DNA from: Acidilobus sp. 7A
GTDB taxonomy: Archaea > Thermoproteota > Thermoprotei_A > Sulfolobales > Acidilobaceae
Direction: 5' to 3'
NCBI RefSeq assembly: GCF_003431325.1
Contig: NZ_CP010515.1
Location: 1,240,001 to 1,304,000 of the forward strand
Length of the DNA stretch: 64,000 bases
In this document: piece by piece, positions 1 to 8,161 of the stretch
How the letters are laid out: each line of letters begins with the position of its first letter
Position numbering within the stretch: the first letter of the stretch is position 1
Notes under the pieces: model-generated
The model's input: the letters and a program-made list of their open reading frames with translations, nothing else
Told to the model about the DNA's origin: nothing
The model's database searches: none
Made by a program: the position numbers and the translations under genes

Positions 1-2192
1 CCGTGCACTAACATCCAGACGCCGATACCTGCGTTGGCGGCGACTATCATAGGCGCGAAGACCACCGAGAGCGTGTTGAGAACCTTTATCAGGGGGTTCA
101 TCGAGGGGCCCGTGGTGTCCTTGAATGGGTCACCCACCGTATCGCCTACCACGGCCGCCTTGTGGGCCTCGCTCCCCTTACCACCCAGCCTCGGGTCAAG
201 GTTAGCCTCTATGTACTTCTTGGCGTTGTCCCAGGCCCCGCCAGCGTTAGACATGAGAAGCGCCCTCGGAACGCCTACAAGTATGGCGCCCATTATGAGA
301 CCTGCTATGGCCTGCCAACCAAGCAGGAGGCCTACAGCGATAGGTGATATTATAGCCACCAGCACTGGCATCATGAACTCCTGCAGGGCCCTCCTGGTGG
401 CAATGTCTACGACCCTAGCGTAGTCCGGCTTCTCCTTCCACTCCATTATGCCGGGCCTCTCCCTGAACTGCCTCCTTATCTCCTCAACTATCTCCATGGC
501 GGTCCTGCCCACGGCGCCGAGGGTCCTGCTGGCTAGCACATAGACTACTACGGCACCCACTAGCGCGCCTATGAGGACGTTCGGGTTTATTATGATTATG
601 CTATTTATTAAGTCTACAGGGCCAGACACGTACTTAGCTGCCACGCTTATGACCTCGAATACGAAGCCTATGAAGAGCACTAGCGCCGCCATGGCTGCAC
701 TGCTTATCGCGTAGCCCTTCGTCGTGGCCTTGGTAGTGTTGCCCACAGCGTCAAGCACGTCCAGCCTGTCCCTGACCTCCTCCGGAAGGCCTGCCATCTC
801 GGCCACGCCAGCCGCGTTATCGCTGACAGGCCCGAAGGAGTCTGCAGTTATTATTATTCCTGCTACGGAGAGGAGCCCCACTGAGGCGAGGGCCGTTCCA
901 TAGATGCCCGCGAGGAAGCCCGAGTAGCTGCTCAGCAACGATGATGAGACCAGGTCCTTGAAGGCGAAGAACCCCATGGCATAGGTCACACCGAGCACTA
1001 GCGCTATAATGAGTATCACAGGTATGGCACTTATTAAGCCGTAGGAGTAGCCAGTCACTATCACGGTCGCGGGGCTTATCAGAGCCTGGTTCGCTATTTC
1101 CTTCACAGGCTTATAGGTGTAGTGGGTGTAGTACCCTGTTAGAGCCAATACTAGGGGGGCCAGTATGGCTCCGAGCGACGCTGCAAGCGGGGCCAGTAGA
1201 GCCACGGATAGCCCAAGGCCCCTCAGAAGGAAGTAGCTGACTATGAAGAACAGCACTATTGAGATTCCTATGGTCTCATATATGTCATAGGATATTGCTG
1301 TCAGCGGGTGCTGCGACCCCCTCAGCCTGAGCATTGCTATGCCAGCGAACGTGGCCAACAGCGCTATGGCGCCGTAAAGTATGGGCAGCACTACGAGCTG
1401 AGGGTAGCTGCTGGACCAACCCATAACCCAGGCCAGGAATATTGCGCCAGTCACTATAACTATGTAAGACTCGAAGACGTCAGCTGCCATTCCTGCGACG
1501 TCACCGACGTTGTCACCAACGTTGTCGGCTATGACACCTGGGTTCCTTGGGTCGTCCTCTGGTATGCCCTTCTCAATCTTGCCTACCAAGTCAGCGCCCA
1601 GGTCAGCTGCCTTAGTATATATGCCTCCGCCGACCCTCATGAAGAGCGTCACAAGGCTTGCCCCAAAGGCCATCGATATGAGGGCCAGCGCCCAGGAACT
1701 AGGCAGGGCATGAATGAAGCCGATATAGAGGACGCTTATAAGGAGCAGCGCTATGCCAGCTAGTGAGAGGCCCATCACTGCCCCAGCGCGCCAGGCGAGC
1801 CTGAGCGAGTGGAAGACGCTGTTCCTAGCTGCCATGGCGGCCCTTGTTGCCGACCTGGTAGTTACGTACATCCCTAAGTATCCAGCTAGCATAGAGCCCG
1901 CTGCCCCTACTATGAAGGCGGCGGCTGAGGAGCCTCCCAGGGCATAGCTGTGATCTGCATAGGAGATACCTACGGCTATTATTATTGCAAGCACCACTAA
2001 CACTATAGACAGAGTCCTGAACTGGCGGAAGAGGTAGGCCCTGGCACCGCTGGCTATAGAATCCGATATGAACTTGACGTTCTCTGGGCCTGGGTCCTGC
2101 GAGAGCACCCACCTTGCAAGCCCGACAGCTATCGCTACGCTTATCACACCTACTATGGCGCCAATAGATGCTATCACGATATCAGATCCCAT
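1..2192 (-). CDS. hppA: Membrane H+-translocating pyrophosphatase, K+-independent type (partial, C-terminus cut)
   Basis: Integral membrane pump coupling PPi hydrolysis to proton export. The reading frame is open from ATG 2192 to the window edge (about 730 codons). It shows the substrate-binding block GGGIYTKAADLGADLVGKIE (about residues 186-205) and DNVGDNVGDVAGM near residue 223. Near its C-terminal end it has GDTVGDPFKDTTGPS followed by VAANAGIGVWMLVH. Residue 488 in the GNTTKATTKG motif is Lys; in this family Lys at that position marks K+-independent H+ pumps and Ala marks K+-dependent ones. Hydrophobic segments recur throughout. The last residues lie outside the window. It is monocistronic as far as visible, with its own promoter. 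Confidence 0.96.
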   Translation of the reverse strand, partial: MGSDIVIASIGAIVGVISVAIAVGLARWVLSQDPGPENVKFISDSIASGARAYLFRQFRTLSIVLVVLAIIIAVGISYADHSYALGGSSAAAFIVGAAGSMLAGYLGMYVTTRSATRAAMAARNSVFHSLRLAWRAGAVMGLSLAGIALLLISVLYIGFIHALPSSWALALISMAFGASLVTLFMRVGGGIYTKAADLGADLVGKIEKGIPEDDPRNPGVIADNVGDNVGDVAGMAADVFESYIVIVTGAIFLAWVMGWSSSYPQLVVLPILYGAIALLATFAGIAMLRLRGSQHPLTAISYDIYETIGISIVLFFIVSYFLLRGLGLSVALLAPLAASLGAILAPLVLALTGYYTHYTYKPVKEIANQALISPATVIVTGYSYGLISAIPVILIIALVLGVTYAMGFFAFKDLVSSSLLSSYSGFLAGIYGTALASVGLLSVAGIIITADSFGPVSDNAAGVAEMAGLPEEVRDRLDVLDAVGNTTKATTKGYAISSAAMAALVLFIGFVFEVISVAAKYVSGPVDLINSIIIINPNVLIGALVGAVVVYVLASRTLGAVGRTAMEIVEEIRRQFRERPGIMEWKEKPDYARVVDIATRRALQEFMMPVLVAIISPIAVGLLLGWQAIAGLIMGAILVGVPRALLMSNAGGAWDNAKKYIEANLDPRLGGKGSEAHKAAVVGDTVGDPFKDTTGPSMNPLIKVLNTLSVVFAPMIVAANAGIGVWMLVH

Positions 2193-2585
2193 ATAAAGGC
2201 CCACCACGCATATTAAGGAATTGAAAGAGGCATGTATTTAAATCTTCATTTTCGCAGCTTCTTAATTTTGTATCCCACGTTTTTCTGGTCTCCCTACGAG
2301 CTCAAAAGCGCCTGTACAAGCTCTTTTGTCTTCTACTGAGGCTAGTATACGTCCCTTGGAGGTCTTTGATGTCACCCAACTCAGGCGGCTAACGCGAGGC
2401 TATGCGTAAAGGTCCCCTGGTAGCCTTGTAAATGGAGTCTTAAAGGTTGGCTTTGCATAAGCCTCTCACAACTCGGTATAAACGCTAAGTCATGGAAAGT
2501 TATCTTGGCGATGATCTATAATAGTGAAAAGGGGGCGGGCTCCTGCTAAATCCGGTGAAGCGATCTGCTCGCAAGCATAAAGAGG
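2193..2585. other. Intergenic region between hppA and the CitG-like gene
   Basis: About 390 bases without a convincing gene. It holds the hppA promoter on the left and TATA-like stretches near 2473-2482 and 2515-2523 that may serve the rightward gene. A short inverted repeat GAGCT/AGCTC lies near 2298-2323. No tRNA or long open frame is apparent. Confidence 0.4.
2233..2246 (-). promoter_or_regulatory. hppA promoter (TATA box)
   Basis: On the minus strand a GATTTAAATACATG element lies about 45 nt upstream of the hppA ATG. A TATA box here would start transcription near 2212-2215, giving a short leader. This rests on sequence pattern only. Confidence 0.55.
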
Positions 2586-3395
2586 TTGCTTACACTCACC
2601 CTCTCAGCGCCCATAAAGCCAGGGGCAGTCCATAGGCTTATAGTTGATGAGGACTTTGAGCGGAGGCTCTACGAGGCCATCGAGGTCATGCCTCTGGTTG
2701 ATGAGGCCTTCAGGAGGGCGGGCCTCGTCGCAGAGGGCAGGCTATCTTCGCGCGAGCTCGGTCTGGGAAACATTATCGGGAAGGCCCTCAGGTCCGCCTT
2801 CGACGCAAGTGGTGAGCTCCCCCTGGTGGGCCTCTGGGCCGCCGGGCTCGTGACCGCAGCAATTGATGGGTACGCCGAGAACGCCAACGTTAGACTTCCC
2901 GAGGGGCTGAAGACCATTGCTATGCGCCTCCTCTATGGTAGCTCCCAGTCGGACGTGGAGGCGCTCGTGGAAGCCCTAAGTGACGTCGGCGACTCAGAAG
3001 TCCTTCAGAGCGTTGAGGCCGAGGGGCTGACCCTGAGCAGCATATCTATGAGAACGCAGTCCCTCGGCGAGCTCTTTGAGGTCATCCAGAGGGTCGACAG
3101 GGGCTTCATGATGAACGCCAAGGGCATTGACCAGGTAATAGCGCTCTCAAAGCTCTTCAGCGGCGCCAGAAGCCCTGTGGCGGGCGTCGTCAAGGTATAC
3201 CTGAGGCTGGCCGCGGACCTCAAGGGGGGCGGGGAGCTGGACGTCCTGGCAAGGTCAAGCGAGCTCGACCCCGCCTCCCTGCTTAAGCTTGACAGGGCGC
3301 TCTCCCGCGAGAGGCCTACGCTCAACAGGCTTCTGGGAGGCGTCTTCCTGGCAGCCTACGTTGGCGCCTCCTCACGGGCTGCAACAGGGAGCTGA
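2586..3395 (+). CDS. CitG/MdcB-like triphosphoribosyl-dephospho-CoA synthase family protein
   Basis: 269 aa. The N-terminal motif SAPIKPGAVHR resembles the (A)xPKPGNVHR signature of the CitG family, which transfers dephospho-CoA to ATP to make a prosthetic-group precursor. The segment SSRELGLGNIIGKALRSAF also follows archaeal family members. No citrate or malonate lyase genes are nearby, so the archaeal role is unknown. The start is uncertain: TTG 2586 is the only canonical start, but the frame stays open upstream to a TGA at 2556-2558 and encodes a plausible extra helix (CTG at 2565). Family assignment is from motif recognition only. Confidence 0.6.
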   Translation: MLTLTLSAPIKPGAVHRLIVDEDFERRLYEAIEVMPLVDEAFRRAGLVAEGRLSSRELGLGNIIGKALRSAFDASGELPLVGLWAAGLVTAAIDGYAENANVRLPEGLKTIAMRLLYGSSQSDVEALVEALSDVGDSEVLQSVEAEGLTLSSISMRTQSLGELFEVIQRVDRGFMMNAKGIDQVIALSKLFSGARSPVAGVVKVYLRLAADLKGGGELDVLARSSELDPASLLKLDRALSRERPTLNRLLGGVFLAAYVGASSRAATGS

Positions 3396-3496
3396 AAACC
3401 CAGGGCGCCTAACCACCTTTAACGGGCCGCTAGGTCACTGTGCGCGACTATACCTGACCGTTAAGCTTCCAAAGGGCGGCACCTTCAAGGAGCGTC

Positions 3497-4540
3497 ATGA
3501 AGTACAGGAGACTGCCCAGCGGCCTGGAGGTCTCGGAGGTAGGCCTGGGCCTATGGTCCCTCGTCACAGACGAGTGGGGGGCCAACACGGATGTGGCTGA
3601 GGACGTTATAAGGGAGGCCCTGAGGCTCGGCATCAACTTCTTTGACACTGCCGACGTCTATGGCAGGGGCAAGGGCGAGGAGGTGCTTTCAAAGGCTCTT
3701 GGCCCTAAGATTGACGACGTTGTAGTCCTGACCAAGATAGGCCTTGACTTCTACAGGTGCGGCCGCATAAGGCCTAACTTCGACGTAGGCTACCTGGAGA
3801 CGGCCCTCAGCAGGTCGCTTGAGAGGCTCAATGTGGGCTATGTAGACATTTTGATGCTTCATAATCCGACCATGGACGTCATAACCAGGAGGGAGGTGCT
3901 GGACTTCATGAGGGACGTCAAGAGGTCCGGGAGGGCCAAGATGATAGGCGTCTCCCTGGGCCCCACGGTAGGCTGGGGCGACGAGGGCAAGACGGCCGCA
4001 GCAGTGGGTTATGAGGCGCTGGAGTACATATTTAACATGGTAGAGCAACTGCCTGGGCTCGAGCTCCTCAGGCTTGACGGCGTGGCCCACATAATCAGGA
4101 CGCCCCACGCGTCTGACGTTCTTGACGAGGTCAGGTGGCCCCTTAAGGGCTCCGAGAGGCTACACAGGGGGCTCAAGGACCCCTCATGGGTGGAGGCCGC
4201 GCTGAGGAAAGTCAACGGCCTCAGCGAGATAGCTAAGAGGGAGGGGCTGAGGCTCTACGAGCTAGCCATAGTCTACATTCTTGCTTTCAAGAACGTGCAC
4301 TCTGTAGTGCCCAACATGACGTCGGTCAGCGACCTTCGCAGGTTTGTGGAGGCCGAGGAGAGGGGCTCCCTAAGGGAGGCCGTGGTTGATGAGGTGCTTA
4401 ACTACTGGAAGGCAAACCTGACAGACCTTAACACAGCCAGCATAGAGGAGACCAACAGGCTTAAGGCGAAGAGGATGGTGGACCGGCCGGGACTTGAACC
4501 CGGGACCTCCGCCGTGCGAGGGCGGCGCTCTTCCAGCTGA
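3497..4540 (+). CDS. Aldo/keto reductase family protein
   Basis: 347 aa NAD(P)H-dependent oxidoreductase of the AKR superfamily. The TIM-barrel start MKYRRLPSGLEVSEVGLGLW and the catalytic tetrad are visible: D50 and Y55 (FFDTADVYGRG), K80 (VVVLTKIG) and H122 (ILMLHNP). Substrate cannot be predicted. The reading frame has no stop before the convergent tRNA-Ala gene, so about 21 C-terminal residues are translated from antisense tRNA sequence (LEPGTSAVRGRRSSS) before TGA at 4538-4540. ATG 3497 lies shortly after an AGGAGCGTC stretch that can act as ribosome binding site. Confidence 0.9.
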   Translation: MKYRRLPSGLEVSEVGLGLWSLVTDEWGANTDVAEDVIREALRLGINFFDTADVYGRGKGEEVLSKALGPKIDDVVVLTKIGLDFYRCGRIRPNFDVGYLETALSRSLERLNVGYVDILMLHNPTMDVITRREVLDFMRDVKRSGRAKMIGVSLGPTVGWGDEGKTAAAVGYEALEYIFNMVEQLPGLELLRLDGVAHIIRTPHASDVLDEVRWPLKGSERLHRGLKDPSWVEAALRKVNGLSEIAKREGLRLYELAIVYILAFKNVHSVVPNMTSVSDLRRFVEAEERGSLREAVVDEVLNYWKANLTDLNTASIEETNRLKAKRMVDRPGLEPGTSAVRGRRSSS

Positions 4541-4551
4541 GCTACCGGCCC
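4476..4551 (-). tRNA. tRNA-Ala (CGC)
   Basis: The complete cloverleaf is on the minus strand. Acceptor GGGCCGG pairs with CCGGTCC and contains the G3:U70 alanine identity pair. The anticodon stem is CCGCC/GGCGG with loop CTCGCAC, anticodon CGC. T arm CCGGG-TTCAAGT-CCCGG, discriminator A, and CCA is encoded. There is no intron. The gene overlaps the 3' end of the aldo/keto reductase frame. Confidence 0.96.
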
Positions 4552-4634
4552 GCCTCCGGTCCACCGGAAGGCACTGCCGCTTTGCGGTCTTAAAAACGTA
4601 ACCGCGGCCAAGGCGCTGTGGCTATGCCTGTGCC

Positions 4635-5114
4635 TTAGCGCTCCTTCATGAAGAACTCTATGTATGGGACCACAGCCAAAGGGAGGTATACGGCCAAGAC
4701 CATGATCATAATAAGCGGGTAGAAGCCTATTCGCACTGTCACAGCCTCTGCTGGCGATAGCCTCATGGAGGCCTCTGCATAGCCCCCTGGCATATAGACG
4801 TTAACTAGGTATAGCACAACAAAAGCCCCTAGCAATGACTCGAGGGACTCAAGGAACGGGCTGAGGGCATTCTCCTTGAGTATCCTGCTAGCCACGGAGA
4901 GGCCCTCAAAGAGGGCTATATAAATAATTGTGACCCGAGGCGCGTAGAGGCCCCCTAGGTTGCCTGCATACGAGCCGGCACCTAATGATGAGACCATGTA
5001 GCCTAAGAGCAGGGGCAGAAGGTAAAAGTATACCACTACGTAAAGTAGACCATCAAGAACACCCTTCAGGACCTCATTTATTATTGACCTGTAGTTCATG
5101 ACCTTACCCCCCAC
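4635..5114 (-). CDS. Polytopic membrane protein, unknown function (cassette gene 3)
   Basis: 159 aa with about four hydrophobic segments: residues about 20-42 (LLYVVVYFYLLPLLLGYMV), 55-75, 87-107 and 130-152. I do not recognise the family. Its start overlaps the end of the upstream gene by 11 nt, so it is translated with the two preceding membrane genes, probably as one complex. The short C-terminal tail (EFFMKER) is charged. Confidence 0.75.
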   Translation of the reverse strand: MGGKVMNYRSIINEVLKGVLDGLLYVVVYFYLLPLLLGYMVSSLGAGSYAGNLGGLYAPRVTIIYIALFEGLSVASRILKENALSPFLESLESLLGAFVVLYLVNVYMPGGYAEASMRLSPAEAVTVRIGFYPLIMIMVLAVYLPLAVVPYIEFFMKER

Positions 5115-5517
5115 TCAGATTAGCGCTAACGTCCAGCTCTATCGGGTATAGGTCGTCTATCTTGCCGCTGACGCTCAGGCCCAGATACGACGCGTTCTCA
5201 AAGTAAGCTGCCGGGATGCACATAAACAGGCTTTGGCCCCTTGAGAGCAGAGGCCTCTGCGCGGAGAGCGTCACAGCAGAGCCGTTCTTCAAGCCTACCT
5301 GGGCCCTGACTTCCACGGAGAAGAGGCTCACCGAGTCCTCATAGGTTAGCGTGAGCTTTACAGACGAGTTAGTGCAGGGAGGCGCTGAAGAGTTAAGGGT
5401 GACCCCAAGAATGCCGCTCTGAGAGCGCGATGAGTAGACGAAGCTCACAAGCGGGTAAACCGCCACTAGCACAAGGGTAAGCCCTGCTATGAGAACCAGA
5501 GCCCTTATGCTCACCAT
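5104..5517 (-). CDS. Membrane-anchored extracytoplasmic protein, unknown function (cassette gene 2)
   Basis: 137 aa. One N-terminal hydrophobic segment (ALVLIAGLTLVLVAVYPLVSFVY, residues about 6-28) is followed by a beta-rich outside domain with several N-x-S/T sites and two cysteines (PPCTNSS, FMCIP) that could form a disulfide. No known domain is recognised. It abuts the preceding gene and overlaps the following one, so the three form an operon. Confidence 0.75.
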   Translation of the reverse strand: MVSIRALVLIAGLTLVLVAVYPLVSFVYSSRSQSGILGVTLNSSAPPCTNSSVKLTLTYEDSVSLFSVEVRAQVGLKNGSAVTLSAQRPLLSRGQSLFMCIPAAYFENASYLGLSVSGKIDDLYPIELDVSANLSGG

Positions 5518-5847
5518 CTACTTGCATCCCCTCAGGAGTTCAACGCCTCTTCCAAGTATTATTGAGCCAGCCGCAAGCGCTATGCTAAGGAAGACCGCCA
5601 TTATGAGTATAACTATTATCAGGCCCGCGTAACCTCCCAGGGCGCCAAGGGTGGAGTTAGTGAAGAAGCCCTCCTGCTGCAAGTAGCCCATGGCACCCCC
5701 AAACACCGACTTAAAGTGCGGCTCGCTCCCCAATGACATGTAAGCTGAGAGCGCGAAATAGAAAACAATGATAATTATCACGACACCTACCGTGACAAGG
5801 CCTATGCCAACGCTCCTGGCGTGGTCTGACAACTCAGTCAACCGCAT
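5518..5847 (-). CDS. Small two-TM membrane protein, unknown function (cassette gene 1)
   Basis: 109 aa with two hydrophobic segments (about residues 15-37 and 70-98) and a short extracellular loop between them. First gene of the three-gene membrane cassette. ATG 5847 lies about 24 nt from a TATA-like element, fitting a leaderless transcript. No family recognised. Confidence 0.72.
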   Translation of the reverse strand: MRLTELSDHARSVGIGLVTVGVVIIIIVFYFALSAYMSLGSEPHFKSVFGGAMGYLQQEGFFTNSTLGALGGYAGLIIVILIMAVFLSIALAAGSIILGRGVELLRGCK

Positions 5848-5865
5848 TTATTTATCTGCGGAAGA

Positions 5866-5877
5866 CTTAAAAATTAT
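5866..5877 (-). promoter_or_regulatory. Promoter of the three-gene membrane cassette
   Basis: Minus-strand ATAATTTTTAAG lies about 24 nt before ATG 5847, the spacing expected for leaderless transcription in crenarchaea. Confidence 0.5.
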
Positions 5878-5918
5878 GAGCGTTGACACATAGCTTACGC
5901 CAAGTCGTAGCTTAACCC

Positions 5919-6893
5919 TTGCCACTGGCATTATACGTGCCTATACAAATACAAATTAACAATTACGCGTTAGCTAAGGCAGGAGCGCCCTTGAGCCTTG
6001 CCTCAAAGATTAAATACGCAGTAGAAATGACCAAGCCCTCTCAGCTGGGGCTCCTGGCCTTTACCTCTTTCTGTGCATACTTCGCCGCAGGGGGGCCTCT
6101 GAGCCTTGTAAGGCTTGTCCTGCTTGGCCTTGTTGCCTTCTTTGCCATCGGCGGCATAACGGCGCTCAACATGGTGCTGGAGGCAGACCTGGACGCTAAG
6201 ATGAACAGAACAAAAAACAGGCCCATACCCTCCGGCAAGCTGAGCTATCGCGAGGGGCTCGCGATATCAATTATAATGACTATAATAGGAATGGCTGCCG
6301 CCCTTGCCATTAACGTGTACGTGCTCCTCTCTGTAGTGCTGGCGTTCATATTTGACATACCCGTGTACACGCTGCTGCTGAAGAGAAGGAGCCCGCTAAA
6401 CATAATCTTTGGAGGGGTGGCTGGAGTCATGCAGGTGCTTGGCGGCTGGGCCGCCGGGGCTGGCAGCTACAGCATGGCGTCGCTGCTTCTTGCCATAGCG
6501 GTACTCATGTGGATCCCGATGCACATATGGTTCATAGTTTACTACTATTACGATGATTACCGCTCCGCCAACATCCCTATGTACCCAGTCGTGGCGCCGC
6601 CGAGAAAAGTCTCCACAGCGACTATAACCTTCCTAGCACTGATGTTGACCAGCGTGTGGCTCTACTGGGCCATAACGTCAAAGGACCTCATAGGTGGCAT
6701 TCTCATGACGCCCTTGATCGCGCTGGCCAGCTATAAGATTTACCTCTTCCAGAGGTCGCCGACCAGGGAGGCAGCAAAGAGCATATTCATACTAGCTAAC
6801 CCAACACTGATAGTTGCCTTCGTATTTGCACCCCTGGCAGTACCTCACATAGCTGCACCCCTTGTACAGCTCGCCTCGCTGCGACTTGGTTGA
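5919..6893 (+). CDS. ctaB: Protoheme IX farnesyltransferase (heme O synthase)
   Basis: 324 aa UbiA-superfamily prenyltransferase that adds farnesyl to heme B to make heme O. First Asp-rich motif is NMVLEADLDAKMNRTKNRPI (N84 to N100), and the second is YYDDYRSANIPMYPVV (about 210-225). Both match CyoE/CtaB rather than other UbiA members. Nine hydrophobic helices are expected and visible. The start is uncertain: TTG 5919 opens the frame, but GTG 5937 is also possible. It implies heme O/A-type oxidase capacity or another heme O use. Confidence 0.9.
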   Translation: MPLALYVPIQIQINNYALAKAGAPLSLASKIKYAVEMTKPSQLGLLAFTSFCAYFAAGGPLSLVRLVLLGLVAFFAIGGITALNMVLEADLDAKMNRTKNRPIPSGKLSYREGLAISIIMTIIGMAAALAINVYVLLSVVLAFIFDIPVYTLLLKRRSPLNIIFGGVAGVMQVLGGWAAGAGSYSMASLLLAIAVLMWIPMHIWFIVYYYYDDYRSANIPMYPVVAPPRKVSTATITFLALMLTSVWLYWAITSKDLIGGILMTPLIALASYKIYLFQRSPTREAAKSIFILANPTLIVAFVFAPLAVPHIAAPLVQLASLRLG

Positions 6894-6968
6894 GAGGTCG
6901 CTTGAGTGTGCTCACAGCCGCTCGCGTTAGAAGAGGTGTGTCTGCTACATCAGACTGGGGACCCTGCG

Positions 6969-7973
6969 TTAAGAAGGCATGCCTTGTACTGCCTGGGCTG
7001 AAGGGCGCTTAGGCAAGGAGACCCTTAGAGCGCCCTGGGGCCTCCTTGACATGCCGTCCCCGCTGCCCAGCGGCCAGAGGTAAAACGGCCGTCTCAGCTG
7101 ATTTACCTCAATTAGGGCGTGCTCAACAGCCTCTATCGCCTCTTCAAGGCCTCTGGCCTGCCTAAGGATCCTCACTACGCTGACCCCCGGCCCCTTGTAG
7201 TTTATACATGGCGTCAGGCGGCCGTCCGCTAGTAGCCTGACGCGCCTGCAGCCGGCGCAGAAGAACGGGTTATTGTAGGGCTTTACGACCTCTACCTGAA
7301 CGCCAGAGCGAAGCACATAGATGGGCCTGTTATGAAGGTCCCTTATGATAACCTTGGCGCTCAGATCCTTGAGCTTGTGTTCAATGCCAACGAGATTCAC
7401 ATGCATATCTTTAAACACCCTGAGGCCCTCGTTCACGGGCTGAAGCTCTATCAGCTGAACTGAGAGGCCGTTCTCCGAGGCAAATTCTATTATGTCCCAC
7501 ACGTCGTCATAGTTAACCTTAGTGACAGTCATGTTAACCTTAACCTTAAGCCCAACCTCTACGGCCTTTTTGATCCCGCTAAGTACCATGTCAAGGCCGT
7601 CAACGCCAGTGATTACCTTGTAGTGTTGCCTGTTGAGGGAGTGGAGGGAAACGTTAACCCTCCTCAGGCCAGCCTTGTGAAGGCTGCCTGCGTACACCGG
7701 GAGCAGGTAGCCGTTAGTTGTCATTGAAATGTCAGCCGCCCCCCCAGCGGCTTCGTTTATGTTAAGCACTATGTCAACTACATCACCCCTTACCAGCGGC
7801 TCCCCGCCAGTTAGCTTGAAAGCCCTAATTCCGAGCCTGGTTGCAGCCGCAGCAATGATGTAGTAGTCACTTGGCTTCAGCACGGGCGGGCTCATGCCTA
7901 TCCTAGCTGGGCCGCCCCTTGGGTCGCCCTCTATGTGGCAGAAGAAGCAGTTGTAGTTGCACTCCCTTGTCAC
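6969..7973 (-). CDS. moaA: GTP 3',8-cyclase MoaA (molybdenum cofactor synthesis), N-terminus unclear
   Basis: Radical SAM enzyme for the first step of Moco/tungsten cofactor synthesis. From GTG 7973 the SAM cluster motif is C5-x3-C9-x2-C12. GGEP follows near residue 55, and the second cluster CAGCRRVRLLADGRLTPC lies near residues 240-258. The frame continues upstream with family sequence (LTDAYGRPLDNLRIA) to a TAA at about 8055, but contains no ATG/GTG/TTG. The true start is therefore non-canonical, or one base is missing upstream. The C-terminus ends in a tail without the usual Gly-Gly. Confidence 0.9.
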   Translation of the reverse strand: MTRECNYNCFFCHIEGDPRGGPARIGMSPPVLKPSDYYIIAAAATRLGIRAFKLTGGEPLVRGDVVDIVLNINEAAGGAADISMTTNGYLLPVYAGSLHKAGLRRVNVSLHSLNRQHYKVITGVDGLDMVLSGIKKAVEVGLKVKVNMTVTKVNYDDVWDIIEFASENGLSVQLIELQPVNEGLRVFKDMHVNLVGIEHKLKDLSAKVIIRDLHNRPIYVLRSGVQVEVVKPYNNPFFCAGCRRVRLLADGRLTPCINYKGPGVSVVRILRQARGLEEAIEAVEHALIEVNQLRRPFYLWPLGSGDGMSRRPQGALRVSLPKRPSAQAVQGMPS

Positions 7974-8063
7974 GGCTATTCTGAGGTTATCCAGCGGTCT
8001 GCCGTACGCGTCTGTTAAGGGAGTCGTTGGCGCTCGCCCGCGAGCAAGGGGTCCTTACGCAGG

Positions 8064-8072
8064 TTAAATTTA
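8064..8072 (-). promoter_or_regulatory. moaA promoter (TATA box)
   Basis: Minus-strand TAAATTTAA predicts a transcript start near 8041, which coincides with a TTG (8047-8045) in the wrong frame by one base relative to moaA. Confidence 0.5.
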
Positions 8073-8161
8073 GAGCCCCGTACGGGCTTGACGGTCAAAG
8101 GTCCTCGCGCTGAAGCTAAATATTAGCTCCTGGGCTAACACCGCCATTAAGGGTAAGCGGT

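Noticed and set aside
1308-1763. Long open frames on the plus strand inside hppA
   Set aside because: Antisense shadows of the highly conserved pyrophosphatase frame; no family-like sequence.
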